Positions 26,726 through 35,727 of a stretch of DNA of 64,000 nt are shown one piece after another. A program made the position numbers and the translations under genes. This DNA is from GCA-2731375 sp964344935 (GTDB taxonomy: Bacteria; Pseudomonadota; Alphaproteobacteria; GCA-2731375), in the NCBI GenBank assembly GCA_964344935.1, contig CAYFPL010000013.1:1-64000 (forward strand), in the 5' to 3' direction. Every line of letters begins with the position of its first letter. The stretch's first letter is position 1. Below the pieces are notes generated by a model. The model was not told the origin of the DNA, ran no database searches, and saw only the letters and a program-made list of their open reading frames with translations.

Positions 26726-28711
26726 ATGTTTTCCAAGATCCTGATCGCCAACCGTGGCGAAATCGCCTGCCGTGTCATCCGCACGGCCAAGGCCATGGGC
26801 ATCGAGACCGTGGCTGTCTATTCCGAGGCGGATGCGGACGCCCTGCACGTGACCATGGCGGATGAGGCCGTGGCCATCGGCCCGGCGGCGGCGGCAGAGA
26901 GTTACCTGGTGGCCGAACGTATCCTCGATGCCATCAGCCGCACGGGCGCCGAAGCCGTGCATCCCGGCTATGGCTTCCTCTCAGAGAATCCTGCTTTTGC
27001 ACAGGCCCTGGCGGATCAGGGCGTCGCCTTCATCGGACCGCCGCCAGGGGCGATCGAGGCCATGGGCGACAAGATCGCCTCGAAAAAACTGGCCCAGGAG
27101 GCGGGCGTCAATTCCGTGCCCGGCCATCTGGAAGTGCTGGCGGATGCGGATGATGCAGCGCGTGTTTCTGAAGACTTAGGCTATCCGGTGATGCTGAAGG
27201 CCTCGGCAGGCGGCGGCGGCAAGGGCATGCGCATTGCCTATTCGGAAGCGGAAGCGCGGGAAGGTTTTATCTCTGCCCAGAACGAGGCCCGCTCCAGCTT
27301 CGCCGACGACAGGGTCTTTGCCGAGAAATTCATCGAGGAACCACGCCATATCGAGATCCAGGTCCTGGCCGACGGCCATGGCAACTGCATCTATCTGGGC
27401 GAGCGGGAATGCTCCATCCAGCGCCGCCACCAAAAGGTTATCGAAGAGGCGCCCAGCCCCTTCCTGGACGAGGCCACACGCCAGGCCATGGGGGAACAGG
27501 CGGTGGCCCTGGCCCGGGCCGTGGACTACCGCTCCGCCGGCACTGTGGAGTTCATCGTGGACAAGGACAGGAACTTCTATTTCCTGGAGATGAACACCCG
27601 TCTGCAGGTGGAACACCCGGTTACGGAAATGATCTATGGCGTGGATCTGGTGGAACAGATGATCCGCATCGCCGCGGGCGAAGCCATGACCGTTTCACAG
27701 GACGATATGCAGGCCGACGGCTGGGCCATCGAATGCCGCCTTTATGCCGAGGATCCCTACCGCAACTTCATGCCGTCCATAGGCCGCCTGGTGCGCTGCC
27801 GACCCCCGGCGGAGAGCGAGAGCGTCCGGGTGGACACCGGCGTCGTGGAAGGCTCCGAAATCACCATGTTCTACGATCCCATGATCGCCAAGCTGTGCGC
27901 CAAGGGACAGGACAGACAAGGCGCCATCGATGCCATGGCGGCGGCGCTGGACGGCTATTACGTACGCGGCATCAACCACAATATGAGCTTCCTCTCCGCC
28001 CTGATCACCCATCCCCGTTTTATCGAGGGCCGGCTCACCACCGCCTTTATCGACGAGGAGTATCCCGACGGCTTCACAGGCGCCCCCCGGGACGGCCAGG
28101 TTCTCGACGCCCTGATCGCGGCATCGATCCTCCTCCATCGTCGCCGCGTCGGCCGGGAGGGCGAGATCGGCGGGCAGTTACCCCATTACCGGCCCGGCTT
28201 CGGCAGCGATTGGGTGGTCAGCCTGGACGACAGCAATCATCCGGTCACGGTGGAGGATGCCGAGGACGGCCTGGATGTGCGGTTGGGTGACCGTCTGATT
28301 GCCGTGCGCAGCCATTGGCGCCCCGGCCAGCGCATCTTCGAAGGCACGGTGGATGGCCGCCATGTCACCCTGCAGGCGGATCCGGAGGCGGACGGCTTCC
28401 GCCTCTTTCACGGCGGGGTGGAGGCAAAGGCCACGGTGCGCACGCCCCGGGCAGCGGCGCTGGCGGCGCTGATGCCGGTGAAGCTGCCCCCCGATACCTC
28501 TAAATTCCTGCTCTGCCCCATGCCCGGCCTTGTGGTCTCGCTAGACGTAGAGGCGGGCGACGAGGTCAAGGCGGGCCAGGCCCTCGCCGTCGTCGAGGCC
28601 ATGAAGATGGAGAACATCCTGCGCGCCGAGCGCGACGGCGTGGTCGCCGCCCTCAAGGCCGCTCCCGGCGACAGCCTCGCCGTGGACGACATCATCCTGG
28701 AGTTCGAATAG
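26726..28711 (+). CDS. pccA: Propionyl-CoA carboxylase alpha subunit (biotin carboxylase and carrier)
   Basis: Carboxylates biotin with ATP and bicarbonate, and carries it. The 661-residue protein has the biotin carboxylase domain (MFSKILIANRGEIACRV start, ATP-grasp GGGGKGMRIAYS near 169-180, EMNTRLQVEHPVTE near 290-303), a linking BT domain, and a C-terminal biotinyl domain with the biotin lysine K627 in VVEAMKMEN. It forms an operon with pccB and a trailing acylphosphatase. Methylmalonyl-CoA mutase is not in the window. Confidence 0.95.
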   Translation: MFSKILIANRGEIACRVIRTAKAMGIETVAVYSEADADALHVTMADEAVAIGPAAAAESYLVAERILDAISRTGAEAVHPGYGFLSENPAFAQALADQGVAFIGPPPGAIEAMGDKIASKKLAQEAGVNSVPGHLEVLADADDAARVSEDLGYPVMLKASAGGGGKGMRIAYSEAEAREGFISAQNEARSSFADDRVFAEKFIEEPRHIEIQVLADGHGNCIYLGERECSIQRRHQKVIEEAPSPFLDEATRQAMGEQAVALARAVDYRSAGTVEFIVDKDRNFYFLEMNTRLQVEHPVTEMIYGVDLVEQMIRIAAGEAMTVSQDDMQADGWAIECRLYAEDPYRNFMPSIGRLVRCRPPAESESVRVDTGVVEGSEITMFYDPMIAKLCAKGQDRQGAIDAMAAALDGYYVRGINHNMSFLSALITHPRFIEGRLTTAFIDEEYPDGFTGAPRDGQVLDALIAASILLHRRRVGREGEIGGQLPHYRPGFGSDWVVSLDDSNHPVTVEDAEDGLDVRLGDRLIAVRSHWRPGQRIFEGTVDGRHVTLQADPEADGFRLFHGGVEAKATVRTPRAAALAALMPVKLPPDTSKFLLCPMPGLVVSLDVEAGDEVKAGQALAVVEAMKMENILRAERDGVVAALKAAPGDSLAVDDIILEFE

Positions 28712-28718
28712 GCCTGCC

Positions 28719-29009
28719 ATGGCGGCGCCCGGCCGCAAGGTGCATACAGTCATCACCGGCCGGGTACAGGGCGTCTGGTTCCGCGGCTGGACCGTGGATC
28801 AGGCCCGCGCCCTCGGTCTCGACGGCTGGGTCCGCAACCGGGGAGACGGCAGTGTCGAGGCGGTGCTGGCCGGCCCTGAAACTGCCGTGCAGAACATGCT
28901 CGTCGCGTTACACCAGGGTCCGCCCGCGGCCCGGGTGCATACCGTGGCGGTTTCGGATTGGGATGGGAACGTGGCGCCCGGTTTCCAACAATACCCGACG
29001 GAATTGTAG
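28719..29009 (+). CDS. Acylphosphatase
   Basis: Small enzyme hydrolysing carboxyl-phosphate bonds. The 96-residue protein has the family motif GRVQGVWFRGW with the phosphate-binding arginine R22, and GWVRNRGDGSVEAV with N40, the second catalytic residue. It starts 7 bp after pccA and so probably belongs to that operon. Confidence 0.93.
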   Translation: MAAPGRKVHTVITGRVQGVWFRGWTVDQARALGLDGWVRNRGDGSVEAVLAGPETAVQNMLVALHQGPPAARVHTVAVSDWDGNVAPGFQQYPTEL

Positions 29010-29019
29010 TGGCCGCGAA

Positions 29020-29571
29020 TTAGGGCGCCAAAGGCAGGGGAACGCCCTCGGGCAGCGGCATATCGAACACGTTCAGGGTCATCGCAACCAGGACGTAATA
29101 GCCCAGCACCCCGACCAGATCGACCACGCCCTGTTCACCCAACTGGGTCTTGGCGGATGCGTAGGTGGCATCCGAAACCGTGCGCTCGCGGTAGAGTTCG
29201 GTTGCGAACTCGTAGACAGCCGCTTCGTCCGCCTTGTCGAATGTGGGTTGGCGCCGCTCGCGAATGGCCTCGATGACCATTTTTGACAGGCCGCCTTTCA
29301 GGGCCATGGGCTCGTGGGCGTACCATTCGAACTGGGCCGTCCAATGCCGGGCCGTGATTAGGATGGCCAGCTCCGACAGGCGTGGCTCCAGGACACTGTT
29401 GAAGCGGCAGTATTCGCCCAGCCGCTGCGCCCGGTCGGCGAATTCGGGGCTGTGGATCCATGCCTGGAACGGCCCGCCCATGCCACCCCGGGGGCCAGAG
29501 ACGATGGCATCGTGGAACTGGCGCTGGGCGTCGTTCATATCGGCGGGGTCAATGGCGGGGATACGGGGCAT
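29020..29571 (-). CDS. Carboxymuconolactone decarboxylase (AhpD-fold) family protein
   Basis: A 183-residue helical protein. It has the conserved LSELAILITARHWTAQFEWYAHE core (central, around residues 65-90) in which the EWYAHE motif is present but the CxxC of peroxidatic AhpD members is absent. The ATG at 29571 was preferred over upstream starts because it gives the usual short N terminus before a PAIDPADMNDAQR-like segment. The biochemical role is unknown. It is convergent with acylphosphatase. Confidence 0.85.
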   Translation of the reverse strand: MPRIPAIDPADMNDAQRQFHDAIVSGPRGGMGGPFQAWIHSPEFADRAQRLGEYCRFNSVLEPRLSELAILITARHWTAQFEWYAHEPMALKGGLSKMVIEAIRERRQPTFDKADEAAVYEFATELYRERTVSDATYASAKTQLGEQGVVDLVGVLGYYVLVAMTLNVFDMPLPEGVPLPLAP

Positions 29572-29639
29572 GCGTGATGTCCTAACGCTATTGTTAAAGT
29601 GGAGTGGTGATTGTTGGTGGACGGCGTCGGCGCGCCCGG

Positions 29640-30566
29640 TCAACGCACTTTGAAAACCAGCTTACCGCGCAGATGCCGTGCTTCGCTGACCCGGTGCGCG
29701 GCGGCTGCCTCGGAAAGTGGATATTCGGTGATCGGCGGCACAGTGACCGAGCCGGCCTCGAACAGTTCCACAATGCGCTCCAAATGCTCTCGGTCCCGGC
29801 CCACGGCGGGGCGTAGGGCGTCCACGTCGTCGCGGGGGCATTCCGGCGCCGTGGCGCCGGAGGCAATGAAGGCGGCCCGGCCGCCCGGTTTCAAGACCGC
29901 GAAGGATCGTTCCGCCACATCGCCGCCCACGGTTTCGAACACCGCGTCGCAGTCGAACACCGCATCGGCGAAATCCTGAGCGTTGTAATCGATAATGCGG
30001 TCGGCGCCCAGGGCGGAGACATAGTCGTGGTTGGCGGCGCTGGCGGTGGTGATGACACGGGCGCCCAAATGCTTGGCCAGTTGGATGGCAAAACCCGCCA
30101 CGCCGCCGGCACCGCCCTGGATCAGAATGGTCTCGCCGGGCTGCAACTTCAGGGTATCTTCAAGGCTCACCGTTGCTGTCAGGCCGGCCAGGGCGAGTGC
30201 GGCGGCGGCCACGTGGGAGAGGCTGTCGGGCTTGCGGGCGATAATGGCGGCCTTGATGGCGATCTTCTCGGCATAGGCGCCTTCTTGGCCCACGTCGCAG
30301 ACCCCGAACACCGCATCGCCGATGGCGAAATCCTCCACACCGTCGCCCAGGGCGCTGACCACGCCGGAGAAGTCCCGGCCAAGGATATAAGGGAACGCCA
30401 GCTTGGCGCCGCCATATTCATCCGCCCGCACCTTCCAATCGGCGGCATTGACAGAGGCCGCGTGGATGTCCACTACCACTTGCCCGGGACCCGCAACCGG
30501 GTCGGGCATATCGCCATAAACGAGGACTTCCGGACCCCCGTTCCGCTCCATCAACGCCGCTTTCAT
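29640..30566 (-). CDS. Zinc-independent MDR oxidoreductase, quinone-reductase-like
   Basis: A 308-residue medium-chain dehydrogenase/reductase similar to NADPH:quinone reductase (zeta-crystallin type). It has LGRDFSGVVSALG with no zinc-site cysteines, LALAGLTA, the nucleotide-binding QGGAGGVAGFAIQLAKHLGA segment near 145-165, and a C-terminal EARHLRGKLVFKV. A TTG lies six bases upstream but the ATG at 30566 gives MKAALMERNGGPEVL, typical for the family. It is divergent from the aminotransferase gene. Confidence 0.88.
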   Translation of the reverse strand: MKAALMERNGGPEVLVYGDMPDPVAGPGQVVVDIHAASVNAADWKVRADEYGGAKLAFPYILGRDFSGVVSALGDGVEDFAIGDAVFGVCDVGQEGAYAEKIAIKAAIIARKPDSLSHVAAAALALAGLTATVSLEDTLKLQPGETILIQGGAGGVAGFAIQLAKHLGARVITTASAANHDYVSALGADRIIDYNAQDFADAVFDCDAVFETVGGDVAERSFAVLKPGGRAAFIASGATAPECPRDDVDALRPAVGRDREHLERIVELFEAGSVTVPPITEYPLSEAAAAHRVSEARHLRGKLVFKVR

Positions 30567-30703
30567 GACCAATCCCCATATTTATTGTTTGCCGGCTATC
30601 TTGCCGGACGGGCAGGGCGAAGTCCAACGCCACCCGGCTGGATTATGCCAGCCGGAGCGCTTAGGTTGGTGCCTGAGTGTTTGTTCTGTTGAGGCGGAAA
30701 GAG

Positions 30704-31885
30704 ATGCGGAAATCCAGATTGCCGGCGGGTGGGGCGAATATCTTCATGAAGATTCGGGCCAAGCGGGCCGAGGCCGCGGCGGCGGGCCAGAAACTCGTGG
30801 ATCTGTCCATCGGCGAGCCTAAGGGGGCGGCGCTGATGAGCGCCCGGCTGGCGGCCCGCGATGCCATCATGAGCGAAGAAGAGGCCATGCACGCCTATCA
30901 ATACAACGACAGCGCCGCTGTCCCTGGGTTTTCCCAGCGTTTCATCCGCGCGCATTTGAAGAGCGATCTGCCGGACGACGGCCTGGATTATCTGCCCATC
31001 TCGGGCATCAAACCATCCCTGGGTTTCCTCCCACTCGCCTGCGGCGCTGTTGAAGGACCGGTGAAGGTGGCCACCATGACCAAGCCGGGCTATCCCACGC
31101 CGGCCGATCAATGCGCCCTGCAGGTCAATGTGGAGCACTATGCCCTGCCCCTGAACGGCGGCAATGAATACCGCTTCGCCATTTCGGAGATCGCGCCGGG
31201 CACCGACCTGATCATGGCCAACTATCCCCATAATCCTTCCGGACAGATTGCCGAGGCCGACTGGTGGCGGGACCTGTGCCAATACTGCTCCGACAACGAC
31301 ATTCGCCTGTTCAATGACGCCGCCTATATCTCCCTCTCCCATAGTGACGATTGCGCCACGCTGTCGGAGGTCGCCGTCGATTTCCCCGACCTGTCCTGGT
31401 CGGAGGCCTTCACCGCCGCCAAGCTGATCGGCAACGGCACGGGCTGGCATATCGGCGCCATGGTCGGCTCGGCGGATTTCATCGGCGATGTGAAGATCAT
31501 CAAGGGAAAAACCGATACCGGCTTCGTCGCCCCCCTGGCCGCCGGCGTCCTGGCGGCGCTGGAAACCGACCAGGCGGGCATCGCTGCTTGCCGGGAAATG
31601 TATGCCGAACGTCTGCGCGTCCTCATCGATCTTATGCAGGGTTGCGGCATGCGCCTGGCCATCGAGCCCCGGGCCGCCTTCTATACTTTGTGGGATACGC
31701 CTACGAAGGCCTTCGGCGAAGCGATCACCAGCGGCGAACAGTTCAATTTCATGATGATCGAGCGCACCGGCGTGGTGGGTGTGCATTTCGGCGATGCCTT
31801 GCGGTATGCGGTCTGTGCCGACGTGGCCGCCATGGCCGATGACCTGCGAGAGGCGTTCCAGGCGGCCGACGTCTCATACGACTGA
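30704..31885 (+). CDS. PLP-dependent aminotransferase, class I/II
   Basis: Fold type I aminotransferase resembling aspartate and LL-diaminopimelate aminotransferases, about 393 residues. Visible signatures are LSIGEPKG near the N terminus, NYPHNPSGQIAE, FNDAAYISLS with the PLP-contacting Asp and Tyr, and AAKLIGNGTGWHIG with the likely PLP lysine. In that last motif the usual phosphate-binding Arg (TGWRIG) is His, a change worth testing. The start was put at ATG 30704 after a GCGGAAAGAG site. Substrate unknown. An amidohydrolase follows after 15 bp. Confidence 0.82.
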   Translation: MRKSRLPAGGANIFMKIRAKRAEAAAAGQKLVDLSIGEPKGAALMSARLAARDAIMSEEEAMHAYQYNDSAAVPGFSQRFIRAHLKSDLPDDGLDYLPISGIKPSLGFLPLACGAVEGPVKVATMTKPGYPTPADQCALQVNVEHYALPLNGGNEYRFAISEIAPGTDLIMANYPHNPSGQIAEADWWRDLCQYCSDNDIRLFNDAAYISLSHSDDCATLSEVAVDFPDLSWSEAFTAAKLIGNGTGWHIGAMVGSADFIGDVKIIKGKTDTGFVAPLAAGVLAALETDQAGIAACREMYAERLRVLIDLMQGCGMRLAIEPRAAFYTLWDTPTKAFGEAITSGEQFNFMMIERTGVVGVHFGDALRYAVCADVAAMADDLREAFQAADVSYD

Positions 31886-31900
31886 AATGGGGGAGGGAAC

Positions 31901-33328
31901 ATGACCAGCCATGCCGCCAACGGCCTCACGGGCGCCGATATCCGCGCCAAATTGCAGCATCCGGTGGTGGATGCAGACGGCCATATGATCGAATGCACTT
32001 TCGCGGTGCTGGATTTTGTGCGCCAGGTGGGCGGCCCTGAACTGGCCAAACGCTATGAGGATATGCTGGCGGGCGATCAGACCGGGGCCGGGCGGCGCGC
32101 GGTCTGGGTCGGTAATTCCGGGCCCGGCTCCATCGATCGGGCCACAGCCATGCTGCCGAAGCTCTACCGCGCCCGCCTGGACGAGGCCGGTATCGATTTC
32201 GGCGTGGTTTACGGCACTCTGGCGTTAAGCGTGTTGCGTCTTGATGACGACGAATTGCGGCCCGTGGTCTACCGCGCCATGAACATGCTGTATGCGGATA
32301 TGTTCCAGGAGGTCGGCGACCGTCTCACACCTGCTGCCCTGATCCCCATGACCGACCCAAAGGAAGCGGTCGCGGAACTGGACTTCGCGGTGGGCGAGCT
32401 GGGCCTCAAGGTCATCGTGGTCAACACCATGCTGCAGCGCCCGGCGCCGGAAGTGGCCGAAGCCGTGCCGCATCTGGCGCATCTGAGTTTGGATCTGACC
32501 TCTCCCGGTATCGACGTGGGCGATGCTTACGATCCGGTCTGGGCCAAGTGCGTGGAACTGGGCGTCGCACCCAGCTGCCACAACGCCTTCCGGGGGCGGG
32601 GTTCCACCCACGGCTCGCCCCGGAACTATTGCTACAACTCGTTGAACAGTTTCGGCCATGGCAGCGAATTTTTCTGCCGCTCTCTGTTCTTCGGCGGTGT
32701 GCCTCACCGCTTTCCCGACCTGAAGTTTTGCTTCCTGGAGGGGGGCGCCGGCTGGGCGGCGCAGCTCTATAACAGCCTGTTCGAATATTGGGAGAAGCGG
32801 AACCTGGGCGCCCTGAGCCAAAACCTGGACCCGGCCCGCCTGGACATCGACCTGCTGGTGGAGATGGCGGAGAGGTATGGCGATGCGCGCCTGACACCGG
32901 AACGCATCCGGGCCCAGCCGCACCAGCCGGGCACGACGCAGCTGTTCGTGCCGCCGGACGAACTGGATGATTTCGCCGGCACCGGCATCACCGGCGGCGA
33001 AGACATCCGCCGCATCTTCGATGACAACTTCTATTTCGGCTCGGAAGCCGACGACCGCATGACCGCCGTCGCCTTCGATACCCGACTGAACCACCATGGC
33101 GCCAAGCTGAACGCCATTCTGGGGTCCGATATCGGCCATTGGGACGTGCCCGATATGACCAAGGTGATGGTGGAGGCTTACGAAATGCTCGATGACGGCT
33201 TTCTGGACGAGGCCGACTTTCGCGATTTCACCTTCGCCAACGTCAGCCGTATGCATACCGGCATGAATAGGGATTTCTTCAAGGGCACGGTGGTCGACGG
33301 CGCGGTGGAAGATCTTTTGGCCGAATAG
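31901..33328 (+). CDS. Amidohydrolase 2 (ACMSD-like) family protein
   Basis: A 475-residue cytoplasmic TIM-barrel metal hydrolase or decarboxylase. The VVDADGHMIE start motif, the central CHNAFRGRGS segment, the FLEGGAGWAAQLYNSLFEYWEKR block and the C-terminal SDIGHWDVPDM are typical of amidohydrolase-2 proteins related to ACMSD and OHCU-type decarboxylases. The substrate cannot be read. It shares an operon with the aminotransferase, so a joint role in amino- or ring-compound breakdown is possible. GGGGGAGGG precedes the ATG. Confidence 0.85.
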   Translation: MTSHAANGLTGADIRAKLQHPVVDADGHMIECTFAVLDFVRQVGGPELAKRYEDMLAGDQTGAGRRAVWVGNSGPGSIDRATAMLPKLYRARLDEAGIDFGVVYGTLALSVLRLDDDELRPVVYRAMNMLYADMFQEVGDRLTPAALIPMTDPKEAVAELDFAVGELGLKVIVVNTMLQRPAPEVAEAVPHLAHLSLDLTSPGIDVGDAYDPVWAKCVELGVAPSCHNAFRGRGSTHGSPRNYCYNSLNSFGHGSEFFCRSLFFGGVPHRFPDLKFCFLEGGAGWAAQLYNSLFEYWEKRNLGALSQNLDPARLDIDLLVEMAERYGDARLTPERIRAQPHQPGTTQLFVPPDELDDFAGTGITGGEDIRRIFDDNFYFGSEADDRMTAVAFDTRLNHHGAKLNAILGSDIGHWDVPDMTKVMVEAYEMLDDGFLDEADFRDFTFANVSRMHTGMNRDFFKGTVVDGAVEDLLAE

Positions 33329-33336
33329 ACGAGCTC

Positions 33337-34266
33337 TCAGGGAACGATCAGGGTCGGCGGCAGACGCCAAAGCCGTTCGGCGTTCTTATGGGCGATGGCC
33401 TCGGCCACCGCCAGGGGCATATGTGCCAATGCGCGGCGCCAGTGCCGGGCCTGGGCCACGTAGAAGCCGCCCCAATGCTCTGGAAACACATTGTCGAAGG
33501 CCAGGATGAAACGGTCCGGATGATCGGCCATCACCTTCGCCCAGGCCGGCTTTAGGCGCTCGCCGTCGAACAGGTTGGCCCAGGGCTGCCGGGAGCGGGC
33601 CACGGTAATGGGATTGCTGTGGGAGGTGAGGAAATGCAGATTGCGATGGGCTTCCAACAGGGCCCGGGCCTCGACCGGATCGTCGATCTGGCCCATATGG
33701 ATCAAGGCCATGGGGTGGCCGGGGTGGCGCTCGAGCAGCGCTTTCATTTTGGCCATGAAGGGTGCCCGGTCGTCGCCGGCGGCGGCGAACTCGATATGCA
33801 GGATAAAGGGCCAGCGATGTTCCATGGCCGCATCCAGATAAACCCCGACTTTTGCATGGTCGGGCGCGATGACGAATTTCCCGGCCTTGTTGCCCTTTTG
33901 CGCATGCCAAAGAATGACTTCCGCCAGGGCGCCATAGCTGCCTGCTGCGATTTCCTTGCCCACGAACCGGCGAAAGAAAGCGATGCCCTTGCGGCCCCTG
34001 AAATAAGCTTTGGTCTTGGTCCGCACGGTTGCAGTGATGCGATCGGGATGGGCTCGGGCCAGAGCCAGGATATCCGCCGGCGCCCGGCGGAAGCGCGGCG
34101 ATAGCAAAACCCGGCCGATGCCGGCCCGGTTCATGGTGCGGATCACCAGGTCCATATCCGTATCGCCGTCGATCTGGCTATGGGCATCGAGCAGAGGCAA
34201 TTCCGCCGCCCAGACAAGTCTTGATGCTAAAAGCAGCAGCAGGAGAGCGAGAGCAGCAGCTTTCAT
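33337..34266 (-). CDS. Exported amidohydrolase-2-like TIM-barrel protein
   Basis: A 309-residue protein with a Sec signal peptide (hydrophobic run at about 4-19, cleavage near VWAAE). The mature part looks like a compact amidohydrolase-2 barrel: LPLLDAHSQID, LHIEFAAAGDD, MALIHMGQIDD, LTSHSNPI and FILAFDNVFPEHW line up with the usual metal and strand positions. The normal first DxHxH metal motif is DAHSQ, so metal binding may be altered. Last gene of a four-gene minus-strand operon, 6 bp after the preceding one. Confidence 0.75.
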   Translation of the reverse strand: MKAAALALLLLLLASRLVWAAELPLLDAHSQIDGDTDMDLVIRTMNRAGIGRVLLSPRFRRAPADILALARAHPDRITATVRTKTKAYFRGRKGIAFFRRFVGKEIAAGSYGALAEVILWHAQKGNKAGKFVIAPDHAKVGVYLDAAMEHRWPFILHIEFAAAGDDRAPFMAKMKALLERHPGHPMALIHMGQIDDPVEARALLEAHRNLHFLTSHSNPITVARSRQPWANLFDGERLKPAWAKVMADHPDRFILAFDNVFPEHWGGFYVAQARHWRRALAHMPLAVAEAIAHKNAERLWRLPPTLIVP

Positions 34267-34272
34267 GTGGCC

Positions 34273-35727
34273 TCAGTCCGGCCAGCCGCCGCGGGCATCC
34301 TGCAACAATTCGAACTCCAGGTTCGTGCGCGGGCCATAGGTCAGATGGCTCGGCTCCGGTGCCTCAAGGTATGCCGTCTTCAGGCGGCCGACCGGGTCCA
34401 GGCCGGCCTTGCGCTTGATCTCGGCCGGATCGACGCCATAGACGGCGGCGCCGTTGAGGCCGAACACTTTGGCCTTCAACGTCTCATCCAGAGCGGGGTA
34501 GCCGTGGCGTTCCTGAAGTTGTTCGGATATCTCGAAGGCGCGGAAAGCCTGGATCTGATCTTGGGGGGAGCCGTACCAGATGGAATCCGTACCCCATAGC
34601 AGCCGGTCGTGGCCGACATATTTCAACAGCTTGCCCAGGGTATGGGCCGCCGCCGTCGGATCCCGCATCAGGATGCGCCAGGTACTGCCCAGTTCCGCAT
34701 AGACATTGGCGTTGGGGGCAATGCCGTTATCAGCCAGGCTTTTGATCAGGGTGTTGACGCCGCGTTGGGCGTTGTCGGGGTCGTAGGCGCCTTCCCGGGT
34801 GTCGGTCTCCAGCCCGGAATGATAGATGATGAAATTGACGTCCGGGAACCGCCGCGCCGCCGGGCCCACATCCGTGCAGTCGCTGAATTTTGGCGAGAAG
34901 CGCGGAAAGGTCAGGCCCTTGTGGATGCAGATGTTGCGGATGCCCAGGGTCCGGGCCTTTTCGATGAACGGGATGCCCACCTCTTCGTCGTCCAGGCGCC
35001 AGCCGATGCCCCGGGGCCCCCATTGGGTATAGACCTTCCAGGCCGCGATCTGCCAGGTGGCGGCGGCCTGTTCCATGCCGCGCAGCTGTTCCCCCAGCGG
35101 CGGCAGGTTGGGCAGCACGACCGCATGCAGCAACAAACGCCGGCCATCGCCCAGGGCCGCCACCAGGTCCCGCGTGCGGGCCGCCTCCGCCATGCTCAGC
35201 GGATTGCGGTCGGGCGGTGCGGGAATGAAGCTCATCACCGCCATGTCCGTGTCGCTGTTGTGGAACACTTCATGCACGTAGTGGGCCGCGGAGTAGCAGT
35301 CCACCGGGTCGCTCTCGCCGCAGGATCCCTGGGGCCACCAGGCCAGCACCCGCTCGAAGCCCGGGTTCCTTTGCCGCCAGCCGCCCTGCGGTTCCACCAT
35401 GTGGGTCTGCACATCGAAGATGAACTCATCCCCCGAAAGGGCGGCCTGCGCCGCCTCGCCGTCGAGGGCGGCATCCTTGGGCAGGATGAAACGCCCGCCC
35501 TGATTGCCCTTGGCGGCAAAGGCGGTATTGAACGCCGCCAATGTCGTGGCCGCGCCACACAAACCGTTCAGAAAGGCGCGGCGGGGGATGCCGGATTTCC
35601 TGGCATTGTCGGTCAGCAGCTCCTGGGCCAGAGCGTGGGCCTTGCGCAAATGTGCCGGCACCGGGATGGGCCGGTATTCACCGTTGGAGGTGCTGTCGAT
35701 CTTGATGGGCAGGCGGCCTTGGCGCAT
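34273..35727 (-). CDS. Tat-signal amidohydrolase family protein
   Basis: A 484-residue protein with a late twin-arginine-like segment (PRRAFLNGLCGAATTLAAF, about residues 48-66) followed by AFAA, then an amidohydrolase-2 domain: FIFDVQTHMVEP, KVYTQWGPRG, NICIHKGLTFPRFSP, FIIYHSGLETD, NVYAELGSTW and LLWGTDSIWYGSP. This family is usually periplasmic. The ATG overlaps the DUF1501 stop (TAATG), indicating translational coupling with it. Substrate unknown. Confidence 0.82.
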   Translation of the reverse strand: MRQGRLPIKIDSTSNGEYRPIPVPAHLRKAHALAQELLTDNARKSGIPRRAFLNGLCGAATTLAAFNTAFAAKGNQGGRFILPKDAALDGEAAQAALSGDEFIFDVQTHMVEPQGGWRQRNPGFERVLAWWPQGSCGESDPVDCYSAAHYVHEVFHNSDTDMAVMSFIPAPPDRNPLSMAEAARTRDLVAALGDGRRLLLHAVVLPNLPPLGEQLRGMEQAAATWQIAAWKVYTQWGPRGIGWRLDDEEVGIPFIEKARTLGIRNICIHKGLTFPRFSPKFSDCTDVGPAARRFPDVNFIIYHSGLETDTREGAYDPDNAQRGVNTLIKSLADNGIAPNANVYAELGSTWRILMRDPTAAAHTLGKLLKYVGHDRLLWGTDSIWYGSPQDQIQAFRAFEISEQLQERHGYPALDETLKAKVFGLNGAAVYGVDPAEIKRKAGLDPVGRLKTAYLEAPEPSHLTYGPRTNLEFELLQDARGGWPD

